NCBI RefSeq assembly: GCF_047345145.1
Contig: NZ_JBLFER010000001.1
Coordinates: forward strand, 1-64,000
DNA: 64,000 nucleotides
Source: Maribacter_C sp047345145
GTDB taxonomy: Bacteria; Bacteroidota; Bacteroidia; Flavobacteriales; Flavobacteriaceae
Reading direction: 5' to 3'
In this document: positions 15,729 to 24,766 of the stretch, piece after piece
Layout: every line of letters begins with the position of its first letter
How positions within the stretch are numbered: position 1 is the first letter of the stretch
Made by a program: the position numbers and the translations under genes
The notes under the pieces: model-generated
Database searches by the model: none
Told to the model about the DNA's origin: nothing
The model's input: the letters and a program-made list of their open reading frames with translations, nothing else

Positions 15729-17909
15729 ATGAATAAATATGCAATAAGCATTTGGCTTATGCTCATTTGCTGTGCATTCGGTTATGCGCAGAATACGCTG
15801 AAAATCAATATTTTTACAGCAGAAGAAAAAGAACCTTTATTCGGGGCGACCATTTTCATTGAGAGTCTGAATAAGGGAGTGACCACCGATTTTGATGGTA
15901 TAGCCTTATTGGAGGATGTACCCGATGGTCAATACAATCTCCAAATCTCGTACTTGGGCTTCGAGACTTTGGAAACCAATATTGTTGTACCTACAGGAGA
16001 CGATTTAGTATTTTATTTGAAGGAAAGTGCAAACGCCTTAGATGAAGTTATAGTACAGTCCTCAAGAAGCACCCGAACCATACAAAGGATACCGACCCGA
16101 ATAGAGTATATCGGAGTTGAGGAATTAGGGGAAAAAGCGATAATGAACCCAACGAATATTTCCATGGTACTCCGTGAAAGTACGGGAATCCAGATGCAAC
16201 AGACCTCGTTGAGTAGTGCCAATACCAATATTCGGATACAGGGTTTGGACGGTCGTTACACCCAACTCCTACGAGATGGTTTTCCCCTCTACGGTGGTTT
16301 TTCGAGCGGTTTGAGTATCCTACAAATACCACCGTTAGATTTAAGACAGTTTGAAATTACAAAGGGAAGTTCTTCCACATTGTACGGTGGTGGAGCCATT
16401 GCAGGTTTGGTCAATATGGTGTCCAAGACTCCAAACGAAGAACCTGAACTGGATATCATGCTTACCCAGACCCAAGCTTTGGGAAGTACGGCCAATGTCT
16501 TTTATAGCGAACGTAACGAAAAATGGGGATGGACACTTTACGGCTCTGGTCATTTACAAAAAGCTTTTGACCCTGAAGATGATGGATTTAGTAACCTTCC
16601 TCGTACGCGTTCCTTAAGTTTCAATCCAAAATTGTTTTATTATCCTTCTGAAAAAACTACGGTGTGGTTTGGTGTCAACGGAACCTACGATGATAGAAAA
16701 GGAGGTGATATTACTAAGATTGAAGAGGGTGAAAATGGAATTCATCAGTATACCGAAGAAAACCTGTCAAAGCGAATCAGCACACAAGCTGTTTTCGAAA
16801 CCCATATGGATTCGACCCAATCCATTTCGGTCAAGAACAGCGTTGCGTTTTTTGATAGAAGTCTTGAAATCCCTGACCTTTCTTTCAAAGGAACGCAATG
16901 GAACACTTTTTCGGAGGCCACATATCAGAAACAGGGCTTAACATCAGATTGGGTCTTGGGAGCCAACCTTTACACTACTTCTTTTGATGAAATGGAGAAT
17001 CCCGTTGAACGTGATCAACGCGATATTACATACGGACTATTCGTAAATAGCATCCATGACCTTTCGGACCGATGGATTCTTGAAACAGGTGTTCGAACGG
17101 ATTATGCTGAGGATTGGGGATTCTTTCCACTCCCAAGGGTCTCCTTGCTTTACAAATCAAACACTAGTTTTTCAAGTAGGCTCGGTGGTGGAGTAGGGTA
17201 TAAAATCCCTGATATTTTTACGGAAGAAGCCGAGTTCATTAATTTCAAGGATGTACTTCCCATTGATAGGGAAACTATGAAAGTCGAACGGTCGTACGGT
17301 CTGAATCTTGATTTTAATTATCAAACGAGATTATCTGACGAGCTGGGCTTTTCGTTCAATCAATTATTTTATTTGACCGCTATCAGAAATGGCCTATTGC
17401 TCAACTCTTTGGATAATGGCCTATTCCAGTTTGAAAATGCAACTGGGGAAATCTTGAGCAAAGGCTCAGAGACGAATATCAAATTCAATTTCAGGGATTT
17501 TCGATGGTTTTTAAATTACGCGCTTATCGACGCGAGATTGAATTATTTACCTGGCAATCCTCAAAAACCTTTGACCGCCAAGCATAATGCGGGAAGTATT
17601 TTAATGTATGAATCCGAAAAATGGCGTATTGGGTATGAGACCTATTATACAGGAAAACAATTACTATCAAATGGAACGGAAACTACTGATTTCGTAACCA
17701 TGGGGCTCTTGTTGATGCGCAACTTTAAATGGGGAAGCACATTCATTAATTTTGAAAATTTCACGGACAGGAGGCAGAGCCGTTTCTCTCCTTTGGTATT
17801 GCCCCCACACGAAAATCCTACCTTTCCGGAAATCTATGCCCCCACGGACGGATTTATCTTTAGCGTAGGCCTTATTTTTAAACCATTTGGAAACGAAGAC
17901 AACGATTAA
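15729..17909 (+). CDS. TonB-dependent outer-membrane receptor
   Basis: A 726-residue protein with a signal peptide (ends near YAQ), a carboxypeptidase-like regulatory domain at about 23-95 (EKEPLFGATIFIESL ... GVTTDFDG), a plug domain at about 105-230 (IRIQGLDGRYTQLLRDG, then GSSSTLYGGGAIAGLVNM), and a C-terminal beta-barrel. The length is typical of metal/siderophore-type receptors rather than SusC glycan receptors. It is preceded by a Cys/His-rich protein and followed by a Fur-family repressor, DUF3703 protein and metal ATPase, so the cargo is probably a metal or metal complex. Zinc is possible but unproven. Confidence 0.85.
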   Translation: MNKYAISIWLMLICCAFGYAQNTLKINIFTAEEKEPLFGATIFIESLNKGVTTDFDGIALLEDVPDGQYNLQISYLGFETLETNIVVPTGDDLVFYLKESANALDEVIVQSSRSTRTIQRIPTRIEYIGVEELGEKAIMNPTNISMVLRESTGIQMQQTSLSSANTNIRIQGLDGRYTQLLRDGFPLYGGFSSGLSILQIPPLDLRQFEITKGSSSTLYGGGAIAGLVNMVSKTPNEEPELDIMLTQTQALGSTANVFYSERNEKWGWTLYGSGHLQKAFDPEDDGFSNLPRTRSLSFNPKLFYYPSEKTTVWFGVNGTYDDRKGGDITKIEEGENGIHQYTEENLSKRISTQAVFETHMDSTQSISVKNSVAFFDRSLEIPDLSFKGTQWNTFSEATYQKQGLTSDWVLGANLYTTSFDEMENPVERDQRDITYGLFVNSIHDLSDRWILETGVRTDYAEDWGFFPLPRVSLLYKSNTSFSSRLGGGVGYKIPDIFTEEAEFINFKDVLPIDRETMKVERSYGLNLDFNYQTRLSDELGFSFNQLFYLTAIRNGLLLNSLDNGLFQFENATGEILSKGSETNIKFNFRDFRWFLNYALIDARLNYLPGNPQKPLTAKHNAGSILMYESEKWRIGYETYYTGKQLLSNGTETTDFVTMGLLLMRNFKWGSTFINFENFTDRRQSRFSPLVLPPHENPTFPEIYAPTDGFIFSVGLIFKPFGNEDND

Positions 17910-17920
17910 CTGACAATACA

Positions 17921-18337
17921 ATGATACAAGCAGATAAATTTATGGAAGAAAAAGGGGTTCGCCCTACGGCAATGCGTTTGTTGGTCTTCCGGTTCTTGGC
18001 GGAAAGCAAAGCTGCGAAAACGCTATCGGATATCGAAAACACATTTGCAAAGGCGGATAGGACCACTTTGTACAGAACCCTCAAAACCTTTGAGGATAAA
18101 GCGATAGTACATCAGATAGATGATGGCACGGGCATTACCAAGTATGCATTGTGTGAGGAAGGCTGCAATTGCGAACTCGAACAGGATTTGCACCTTCATT
18201 TCCATTGTAACAACTGTAAGGAGACGGTCTGTCTTACGGAACATAAAATTCCATATATCAATCTTCCGGACGGTTACGTTGCAGAAGATGCGAATTTGGT
18301 ATTGAAGGGAATCTGTGACAAATGTAGCGGACAATAA
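17921..18337 (+). CDS. Fur-family transcriptional repressor
   Basis: A 138-residue regulator with the N-terminal winged helix (RPTAMRLLVFRFL ... TTLYRTLKTFEDKAIVHQI, about 14-65) and the dimerisation/metal domain with HLHFHCNNCKETVCL (about 92-106) and a C-terminal ICDKC. The two CxxC pairs form the structural zinc site seen in Fur, Zur and PerR. Which metal it senses cannot be read from sequence. It lies 11 bp after the receptor gene, and candidate operators before 15350 and 18394 suggest it controls both flanking transcription units. Confidence 0.85.
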   Translation: MIQADKFMEEKGVRPTAMRLLVFRFLAESKAAKTLSDIENTFAKADRTTLYRTLKTFEDKAIVHQIDDGTGITKYALCEEGCNCELEQDLHLHFHCNNCKETVCLTEHKIPYINLPDGYVAEDANLVLKGICDKCSGQ

Positions 18338-18338
18338 A

Positions 18339-18353
18339 TGCACTTCTGTTGCA
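18339..18353 (+). promoter_or_regulatory. Second candidate Fur-family operator
   Basis: TGCACTTCTGTTGCA shares its right half-site (GTTGCA, then TG) and its spacing with the perfect palindrome at 15311-15325, but the left half is degenerate. A weak -7-like TACCTTG starts at 18367, 21 bp from the centre, matching the 20-bp spacing at the first site. The site would let the Fur-family protein control the DUF3703/ATPase genes separately from its own operon. Confidence 0.35.
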
Positions 18354-18393
18354 TGATTCCATAATGTACCTTGCATTAAAAAAGTAGTAATCC

Positions 18394-18765
18394 ATGAAAT
18401 TCAACACAACTATCCCTCACGGACTAAAAGGACATTACTTAAAAGAGATTGAACAGTATCGTTCATACCTTCAAAAGAATGATTTAACAAGGGCATGGCA
18501 TCATCTTGAACGTTCGCATGTATTGGGGCAATCTTTTCCTTTGGAGCATACATATTCCCATTGGCTGATGCTTAAATTTGGTTTCAGACAGAGAAACCTA
18601 AAAGAAGTCTTGGGACAACTACTTCGGTTGCTCGTTGGCGGTTGGAAATCGTTCATTGACCATGTGCCAATCGGAAACACAGGCGGCTCTAATGTCCCGC
18701 CTTTAAGAAGAATGGAACTTCCGGTTGAATTGGAAGAAATTCTAAGGCAGTACGAAACTCGATGA
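18394..18765 (+). CDS. DUF3703 family protein
   Basis: A 123-residue soluble protein. It has a helical N-terminal part (LTRAWHHLERSHVLGQ, about 31-46) with several His, a HTYSHWLMLKFGF segment at about 52-64, and a GNTGGSNVPPLRRM motif at about 92-105. These are the recognisable features of DUF3703, a family that repeatedly accompanies heavy-metal P-type ATPases and efflux genes. It overlaps the ATPase gene by 4 bp, so the two are translationally coupled. The molecular role is unknown; the conserved His residues allow metal or cofactor binding. Confidence 0.8.
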   Translation: MKFNTTIPHGLKGHYLKEIEQYRSYLQKNDLTRAWHHLERSHVLGQSFPLEHTYSHWLMLKFGFRQRNLKEVLGQLLRLLVGGWKSFIDHVPIGNTGGSNVPPLRRMELPVELEEILRQYETR

Positions 18766-20732
18766 TGAAAAAGAAAAAAGTAAACTTACACGATATAGAC
18801 CCAACGGAACACCAGGGCGAGCATTCACACGATTATGGACATAATCACAGTAGTCCAGAAGAAGCATCCAATTTTAGAACCTACCTACCTGCGATATTCA
18901 GCTTTGTAATGCTGATAGCGGGTATTGCCATTGATTATTTTGATGCCGTTCCTTTCTTTAAGGAATGGGTAAGAATCGTTTGGTACACGGTAGCCTATAT
19001 TCCCGTAGGTTTTCCTGTTATTAAGGAAGGTTGGAATAGTATTCTAAAAGGCGATTTCTTTACGGAGTTTTTCTTGATGTCCATTGCAACTTTGGGGGCG
19101 TTTGCCATAGGGGAATATCCGGAAGGTGTGGCCGTAATGTTGTTCTATGCCGTAGGCGAATTATTCCAACAAGCAGCAGTTAATCGAGCAAAAGGAAACA
19201 TCAAGGCTTTGCTGGATGTACGACCTAATGAAGCTCTGGTATCCCGTAATGGCGACTTCATTTCTGTTCATCCTGAAACTGTAGTGATAGGCGAAAAAAT
19301 TCAAGTACGGGTGGGCGAGAAAGTACCTCTCGATGGAGTTCTACTTTCAGATAAAGGTTCTTTTAATACCGCAGCCCTAACGGGAGAAAGCAAACCCGAT
19401 ACCCTCCAGAAAGGCGCATCTGTGTTTGCTGGAAGTATTAATCTCGATGGGGTAATAGAAGTGGAAACTTCGAAAGAGTTCAAGGACAGTTCCATTGCGC
19501 GTATTCTCGATATGGTTCAAAATGCAACAGCCCGCAAATCTAAAACCGAACTTTTCATTAGAAAATTTGCTCGTGTTTATACACCTATCGTTGTTTTTCT
19601 CGCTATAGGTCTAACGTTGCTTCCCTATTTCTTTGTTGATGATTATGTATTTAGAGATTGGCTTTATAGGGCTTTGATATTCCTTGTGATTTCCTGTCCC
19701 TGTGCATTGGTCATCTCTATTCCATTGGGTTATTTCGGTGGTCTTGGTGCAGCATCGCGAAACGGGATTCTGTTCAAGGGTGCATCCTTTTTGGATGCCA
19801 TGACCAAGGTAAATACAGTTGTAATGGACAAAACTGGAACAGTAACCAAAGGAGTATTTAAAATCAAGGAAGTGGTAACCATCTCGGTGTTTACCGAAGC
19901 AGAATTTATGCAGTACCTGATGGCGATGGAAGAGCAATCCACCCATCCGATTGCAAAAGCCATTTTGGAATACAAGGCAGATGGTGCGGATTTTGAAGCG
20001 ACCGAAGTTTCCGAAGTCGCTGGAAAGGGACTAAAAGGAACGGTCAACGGAAAAACTGTTTTGGTCGGAAACAAGGCCTTAATGACCTCCAACGAAATAG
20101 AAGTATCTACTGAAACGGATAGTATCGTAGAATCAATTGTAATGGTAGCCGTTGACGGAAAATTTGCAGGCTACGTGACCATTGCCGATGAACTAAAGGA
20201 AGATGCCCATCAAGCCATAAAACAAATTAGGGATTCGGGGATTTCCAAAATCATCATGCTTTCTGGGGATAAAGATTCCATTACCCAAAAAGTCGCCAAA
20301 GAATTAGGTATCGATTGGGCAAAGGGTGGCTTATTACCTGAAGATAAACTCAATGAAGTAGAAAAGCTCAAAGAGCAAACAGATACAAAGGTTGCCTTTA
20401 TAGGCGATGGTATCAACGATGCTCCCGTTTTAGCGGCAAGCGGCGTAGGTATAGCAATGGGGGGCTTAGGTAGTGATGTCGCAATCGAGACTGCTGATGT
20501 CATTATCCAGAACGACCAACCTAGTAAGATTGCACGTGCCATTCAAATAGGTCGCTCAACAAGAAGTATCGTATGGCAGAATATTGCCTTAGCTTTTGGA
20601 GTTAAAATCATAGTACTCATTTTGGGTGCAGGTGGCCTCGCAACAATGTGGGAAGCTGTTTTTGCCGATGTGGGGGTGGCATTACTTGCAATTCTCAACG
20701 CGGTACGATTGCAGAAGATGAAGTGGGGGTAG
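18762..20732 (+). CDS. P1B-type heavy-metal-translocating ATPase (Zn/Cd/Co type)
   Basis: A 656-residue inner-membrane metal exporter. It begins with a His/Asp-rich tail (residues about 7-30) instead of an HMA domain. It then shows the actuator loop LTGESKP (about 206-212), the transmembrane metal site SCPCALV (about 313-319), the phosphorylation motif DKTGT (about 355-359) and GDGINDAP (about 548-555). The SPC-type pocket with a His-rich N-terminus and no CxxC domain favours zinc, cadmium or lead over copper. It is coupled to the DUF3703 gene and probably regulated by the Fur-family protein. Confidence 0.88.
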   Translation: MMKKKKVNLHDIDPTEHQGEHSHDYGHNHSSPEEASNFRTYLPAIFSFVMLIAGIAIDYFDAVPFFKEWVRIVWYTVAYIPVGFPVIKEGWNSILKGDFFTEFFLMSIATLGAFAIGEYPEGVAVMLFYAVGELFQQAAVNRAKGNIKALLDVRPNEALVSRNGDFISVHPETVVIGEKIQVRVGEKVPLDGVLLSDKGSFNTAALTGESKPDTLQKGASVFAGSINLDGVIEVETSKEFKDSSIARILDMVQNATARKSKTELFIRKFARVYTPIVVFLAIGLTLLPYFFVDDYVFRDWLYRALIFLVISCPCALVISIPLGYFGGLGAASRNGILFKGASFLDAMTKVNTVVMDKTGTVTKGVFKIKEVVTISVFTEAEFMQYLMAMEEQSTHPIAKAILEYKADGADFEATEVSEVAGKGLKGTVNGKTVLVGNKALMTSNEIEVSTETDSIVESIVMVAVDGKFAGYVTIADELKEDAHQAIKQIRDSGISKIIMLSGDKDSITQKVAKELGIDWAKGGLLPEDKLNEVEKLKEQTDTKVAFIGDGINDAPVLAASGVGIAMGGLGSDVAIETADVIIQNDQPSKIARAIQIGRSTRSIVWQNIALAFGVKIIVLILGAGGLATMWEAVFADVGVALLAILNAVRLQKMKWG

Positions 20733-21060
20733 TAATTAGAAATAAAAAAATATAAATTTCAGTCTCATAAAATGGTCTTTTTTAGAGACACCTTTTCAAA
20801 ACATGAACATTGTACCAAGGGAGTCCTATTCTTTATTGCTTTTAGTGGTATTATTAATTGACATTCTCTGAGACACTTAGAGTTTACTTCAACCATTAAT
20901 TAAATTTGGATTGATTTGTAATAGTATGGCACAACTTTTTTATCTTTAAAGTACGAAAGCGTCAAAACGCTGCTATAGGTGTCCTTTTAGGTGTCCTATT
21001 TTGAAAATCAGATTGTAAAATATTGATTTATAAAGGAGTAGGGTGGGATTTCAGATCCTG
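20733..21060. other. Intergenic stretch before the putative island boundary
   Basis: No gene is visible. An imperfect hairpin (GTCTCATAAAA paired with TTTTTAGAGAC, about 20762-20790) follows the ATPase gene and may terminate it. At 20977-20998 an 11-bp unit (AGGTGTCCTTT-like) occurs twice in tandem. Short tandem repeats of this kind next to a tRNA-3'-like sequence can be recombinase arm sites, which is speculative. Confidence 0.35.
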
Positions 21061-21104
21061 CCACCCCGACAAAAGCCAGTTCATTTTTTGAGCTGGCTTT
21101 TTTT
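21061..21104 (+). repeat. Direct repeat copy 1: tRNA-3'-end-like sequence plus hairpin
   Basis: CCACCCCGAC is followed by a stem-loop (AAAGCCAGTTCA ... TGAGCTGGCTTT) and a T-run. The upstream bases (GATTTCAGATCCTG) look like a decayed tRNA T-arm. A second, diverged copy lies at 52375-52416 in the same orientation. The hairpin is a good Rho-independent terminator. Together the copies bracket the low-oxygen gene block. I see no complete tRNA in either place. Confidence 0.5.
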
Positions 21105-21135
21105 ATTTTCAAAATGTATTCCTATAAAATTTACA

Positions 21136-21178
21136 TGATGATTGTCATACCTTTTCCATCTAGGTTTTAATAGATTCG
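21136..21178 (+). promoter_or_regulatory. Fnr/CRP-type box and promoter of cardiolipin synthase
   Basis: The palindrome TGATGATTGTCA (21136-21147) is centred 29.5 bp before the first T of TAGATTCG (21171-21178), a -7 box with one mismatch. The predicted start site near 21181 gives a 25-nt leader to the ATG at 21206. This is one of the 13 boxes of the proposed regulon. Confidence 0.6.
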
Positions 21179-21205
21179 GAGCTGTTATTAATACCTTAAA
21201 ACCAT

Positions 21206-22612
21206 ATGATAATAACTCTTCTGATTATTTTATATGTGTTGAGTGCAGCAGGCATAGTAATTAGCCTATTGATAAACGGAGTGCGTCCTTCCAAAACTTT
21301 GGCCTGGCTCCTGGCGATTTTTACGATTCCTGTGGGAGGTGTTTTATTGTACTTGTTGGTTGGTAGAAACCGACGAAAAAACAAGCTACTTCAACTTAAA
21401 GGAAATGGCGCAAGTATGGATACGCTATCAATACCGTCAGATGAGCTAAATGTGTCTGAGCGATACCAAAAAATAATCAGACTTATTCAAAAGAACAATA
21501 ATTTTAATGCCTCCGTGGGGAATGATGTTGTATTCCTGAAGGATGGTGGGGCTACGTTTAAAGGGATTTTTGATGCCTTAGATAACGCGACTGATTTCAT
21601 TCATCTTCAGTACTACATTTTTGAGGAGGGTGAATTGGCGAACAGGCTGCTAGAAGTATTCCAAAAAAAAACAGGGGAGGGCATAAAAATACGACTCATT
21701 TATGATGGTATAGGTAGTTTTTCGCTAAGTAAATCGTATTTGAAAAATTTGAAAGAAATAGGCGTTGAGGTATTTCCCTTTTTACCATTTCGATTTGGTC
21801 GCTTTCTACGATCTGTTAATTATCGAAATCATAGGAAGATTATTGTAATCGACGGGAAAGTGGCTTTTACTGGTGGGATTAATATATCGGATAAATACCT
21901 AAAAGGTGACGAGACTTTGGGGAATTGGCACGATATGCATCTAAGAATTGAAGGTCCGGCCGTCAAAGATCTTGACCTTGTATTTTTAGAAGATTGGCAG
22001 TTGGTAAGTGGACAAGAAATCCTCCCTGTAAAAAGGACAAGCTCGAATAACGGAAATAGCAATTCATCAATCGTTCAAATCGTATCCACCGGACCTGACG
22101 ATGATTTTCCGGCCATTGAGCAGACTTATTTTTCTATAATCAATAGTGCTAAAAATTATCTATATATCGTCAATCCATATATCATTCCAGGGCCTGCAAT
22201 ACTTACCGCTTTGGACACAGCGGCAATGAGCGGAGTTGATGTTCGGTTACTGGTTTCTGAAAATAACGATAGCCAATTGGTGAATTGGAGTGTTCGTTCT
22301 TACTTCGAGAATTTGCTAAGGGCTGGAGTGAAAATCTATCTTTTCCCTGAAGGATTCCTTCATAGTAAGATAATAATCAGTGATGACGAAATCGCTTCTG
22401 TCGGCACCGCGAACATTGATATCAGAAGTTTTGAGCAGAACTACGAAGTAAATGCCATTGTATATGACTCGGAGTTTGTAAAAGCACTTAAAGAAGACTT
22501 TCTAGCGGATTGCAACCTAAGTAATGAACTTACTTTTGAAGCGCATATGAAACGTCCATTATGGGACAAACTCAAAGAAGGCTTCGCAAAAATATTTAGT
22601 CCTGTTTTATGA
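21206..22612 (+). CDS. cls: Cardiolipin synthase (phospholipase D superfamily)
   Basis: A 468-residue enzyme with two N-terminal transmembrane helices (about 1-55) and two HKD catalytic motifs: NHRKIIVIDGKVAFTGG at about 208-224 and HSKIIISDDEIASVGTANID at about 386-405. It joins two phosphatidylglycerol molecules to make cardiolipin in the inner membrane. The promoter carries an Fnr-type box, so expression is predicted to rise in low oxygen, where extra cardiolipin could support the respiratory complexes encoded downstream. The 3' end overlaps the convergent lactate dehydrogenase gene by 6 bp. Confidence 0.9.
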   Translation: MIITLLIILYVLSAAGIVISLLINGVRPSKTLAWLLAIFTIPVGGVLLYLLVGRNRRKNKLLQLKGNGASMDTLSIPSDELNVSERYQKIIRLIQKNNNFNASVGNDVVFLKDGGATFKGIFDALDNATDFIHLQYYIFEEGELANRLLEVFQKKTGEGIKIRLIYDGIGSFSLSKSYLKNLKEIGVEVFPFLPFRFGRFLRSVNYRNHRKIIVIDGKVAFTGGINISDKYLKGDETLGNWHDMHLRIEGPAVKDLDLVFLEDWQLVSGQEILPVKRTSSNNGNSNSSIVQIVSTGPDDDFPAIEQTYFSIINSAKNYLYIVNPYIIPGPAILTALDTAAMSGVDVRLLVSENNDSQLVNWSVRSYFENLLRAGVKIYLFPEGFLHSKIIISDDEIASVGTANIDIRSFEQNYEVNAIVYDSEFVKALKEDFLADCNLSNELTFEAHMKRPLWDKLKEGFAKIFSPVL

Positions 22613-23614
22613 GATAATCCGTTCGTATCCCAATTCATTTTTGCATTCTCTGTCTTCGGCCCAATCATCAATATTTTCAAAGGTAGTTGTGGCTATATTG
22701 GATAATGCCTCGGGAGTCATAAATGCCTGATGAGGTGTCATTAGCACGTTGGGTAAGGAAAGCAACTTCTTTAATTGTTCGTCTTCAATACCACTTCTCG
22801 AATGATCCTTGAAAAATGTGCTTTTTTCTTTTTCATAAACATCGGTGCAATATCCTTCAATGTACTTTTTCTCCAGAGTATCAATTAAGGCCTTGGTTTC
22901 GACAATGGCGCCTCGTGATGTATTGATTAAAATCGCGTTCCGTTTCATCAAGGCCAACTTTTTCTTGTTTATCAAATAATAATTGTCGTAGGATAGTGGA
23001 ACATGGATACTTAATATATCGGACTTTTTTAAAACTTGATCTAGGGTACCATAGGTTACATCACAAAGTGCGACAAGGTCGTGATCAGGTTCTAAATCAC
23101 AAGCAAGAATTTTACATCCGAAGCCGTACATTATTTTGACCATGATACTTCCGATTCGTCCAGTTCCAATAATTCCGACGGTCTTACTGTGTAGATTGAA
23201 TCCCATTAACCCCTCCTGTGAAAAGTTATAATTATGAACTTGTGAGTTGGCCAATACTATTTTTCGATTAAAGGCAAGTAATAGTGCGGTAGCATGTTCG
23301 GCAATCGCATGTGGAGAATATTCGGGTACATTGGCTACCTTGAATCCGAAACGTTTTGCAGCCTTGATATGAATGTTATTATAACCTGCGGAACGAAGAG
23401 TTATATAGCGAACACCTAAGTCCCAAAGTTTTTCAAGAACGATTAAAGAAGCGTCATCACCTGAGAATATAGAAATGGCTTTGTGTCCCATAGCCTGAAT
23501 TGCAGTATTGGTATCCAGGGCGTCTTTGGTATAGGTAATCTTATGCCGGTTTAAATTCGCCTTGCCTAGGAAGGGAATCTCATAATCCTTTGCACTATAA
23601 ATTAGTAACTTCAT
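22607..23614 (-). CDS. ldhA: D-lactate dehydrogenase-like 2-hydroxyacid dehydrogenase
   Basis: A 335-residue NAD-dependent D-2-hydroxyacid dehydrogenase. The Rossmann motif GIIGTGRIGSIM lies at about 148-159, the catalytic region with NTSRGAIVET at about 232-241, DVYEKEKSTFF at about 258-268, and the catalytic His in MTPHQAFMT at about 296-304. The DVYE...FF pattern matches fermentative LdhA, which reduces pyruvate to D-lactate when respiration is limited. It overlaps the upstream lipoprotein gene by 20 bp, so it is co-transcribed and belongs to the hsp20-led operon under an Fnr-type box. Confidence 0.82.
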   Translation of the reverse strand: MKLLIYSAKDYEIPFLGKANLNRHKITYTKDALDTNTAIQAMGHKAISIFSGDDASLIVLEKLWDLGVRYITLRSAGYNNIHIKAAKRFGFKVANVPEYSPHAIAEHATALLLAFNRKIVLANSQVHNYNFSQEGLMGFNLHSKTVGIIGTGRIGSIMVKIMYGFGCKILACDLEPDHDLVALCDVTYGTLDQVLKKSDILSIHVPLSYDNYYLINKKKLALMKRNAILINTSRGAIVETKALIDTLEKKYIEGYCTDVYEKEKSTFFKDHSRSGIEDEQLKKLLSLPNVLMTPHQAFMTPEALSNIATTTFENIDDWAEDRECKNELGYERIIS

Positions 23615-24251
23615 TTTTTTCTTCCTTTCTGAAAATCAAATCTTGCTCTTCCATGGCTACAACTATCAGCCGCACGTAATCCTTGATTGTTTTATTGACA
23701 TTATCTGGGTCCAAAATATCGATGTTGCCCCTCCAGATTAACGAACGTTCTTTTCCCACACAAATGCAGTATAGTGAAGTCTCGGCATTGTATACGGTAT
23801 AAGTGTCGTAATACTCATCTTCATAGTAAATATCTTGATATCTTCTGTAGTCTTCGTTGAATCCTTCTCGACTCTTATAGAGGTCATTTACAGATTTTCG
23901 AAAAGATTGCCTGCTTTCCGAACCGATGATTTTAGTCAGTAATATGGCGTCAAAATCCTTGTCCAATAGACTTTGCTCCAAGTCATCAAGTTCTTTTTCG
24001 GTTCTTTTGGAATCTGTGAATTTGACATCGAAAACATCAAGACTTCGTACAGCTTCAACATTACGTGCTTCAAATTCCTTTTGTAGCTTGGTTTCAAAAT
24101 TTGTTCTTGCCTCTTCATCATTGCTCATACCAACCAAGAGTACTTTGTTTGCATCGAAGATTACGATATCAGGATTTTTCCAATTCTCGACCATTTCGGT
24201 CGAGGAGCACCCCATAAGCGCTATCACGAATATCAGAAGTAGTTTTTTCAT
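23595..24251 (-). CDS. Lipoprotein of unknown function
   Basis: A 218-residue protein with a lipoprotein signal (LMGCSS, Cys about residue 15). It has a VENWKNPDIVIFDANKVLLV opening and, near the C-terminus, AETSLYCICVGKERSLIWRG. I do not recognise a family with a known function. The alternation of short beta strands and charged helices resembles DUF4136-like periplasmic lipoproteins, but this is weak. It is encoded between a coiled-coil protein and the lactate dehydrogenase, overlapping the latter. Confidence 0.7.
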   Translation of the reverse strand: MKKLLLIFVIALMGCSSTEMVENWKNPDIVIFDANKVLLVGMSNDEEARTNFETKLQKEFEARNVEAVRSLDVFDVKFTDSKRTEKELDDLEQSLLDKDFDAILLTKIIGSESRQSFRKSVNDLYKSREGFNEDYRRYQDIYYEDEYYDTYTVYNAETSLYCICVGKERSLIWRGNIDILDPDNVNKTIKDYVRLIVVAMEEQDLIFRKEEKNEVTNL

Positions 24252-24261
24252 CTTTTTATAT

Positions 24262-24705
24262 TTAGTTCAGCAGTCTTTTTTGCTTGTCTTTTTTCATAAT
24301 TACAGTGAGCAGCTTAAAAAGTTGCTCTTTGATTTCCCGATATTTTTGGGTGTAATCATTCATGTCTATTTTCAGTTCTTCATGAGTCTCTAAATAGGCC
24401 TTTTCCATTTTTAGTTGATCTACATCATCCACAACAATTTCTAGCTGATTTTCATGAGCTTGAACCTTTTTGAAGAGGGGTGTAATGTCTTTTTCAGCTT
24501 GTTGTAAGCGTGCAATAACCGCTTTACTGTCCTCGTAAATTTTTGAATCCATCAATTGAAGTGTAAAGGACAGAACAAGGTTGTTTAGGAAAAACTGTTC
24601 GTCCCTAATGAACTTGAGTTCTGAGAACCAAATCGTGGAATCATCATGCATTTCTTCAGCGTTCAACCATTCTATGTATTTAAACTTTTTCATCGTTTTT
24701 AGCAT
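24262..24705 (-). CDS. Coiled-coil protein of unknown function (copy A)
   Basis: A 147-residue soluble, almost entirely helical protein with heptad-like spacing. The segment WFSELKFIRDEQFFLNNLV (about 26-44) resembles WQSNLYFMKDEMMFIERLL in the protein encoded at 25310-25741, and both continue with a similar pattern of charged helices, so the two look like diverged paralogs. It lies downstream of hsp20 in the same direction, 61 bp away. No function can be assigned. Co-location with Hsp20 and stress proteins suggests a stress-related scaffold or adaptor. Confidence 0.7.
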   Translation of the reverse strand: MLKTMKKFKYIEWLNAEEMHDDSTIWFSELKFIRDEQFFLNNLVLSFTLQLMDSKIYEDSKAVIARLQQAEKDITPLFKKVQAHENQLEIVVDDVDQLKMEKAYLETHEELKIDMNDYTQKYREIKEQLFKLLTVIMKKDKQKRLLN

Positions 24706-24724
24706 TGAGTCATGTTTTGTAAAG

Positions 24725-24758
24725 AAGCGGCAAATGGGGCAGTATCCGTTCGCCGCTT
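24725..24758 (-). terminator. Stem-loop between hsp20 and the downstream gene
   Basis: AAGCGGC (24725-24731) pairs with GCCGCTT (24752-24758) around a loop with further short complementarity. The T-run on the minus-strand side is weak (CTTCTTTAC), so it may act as a partial terminator or an mRNA-end stabiliser that sets hsp20 apart from the genes behind it. Confidence 0.4.
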
Positions 24759-24766
24759 AAGGTGTA

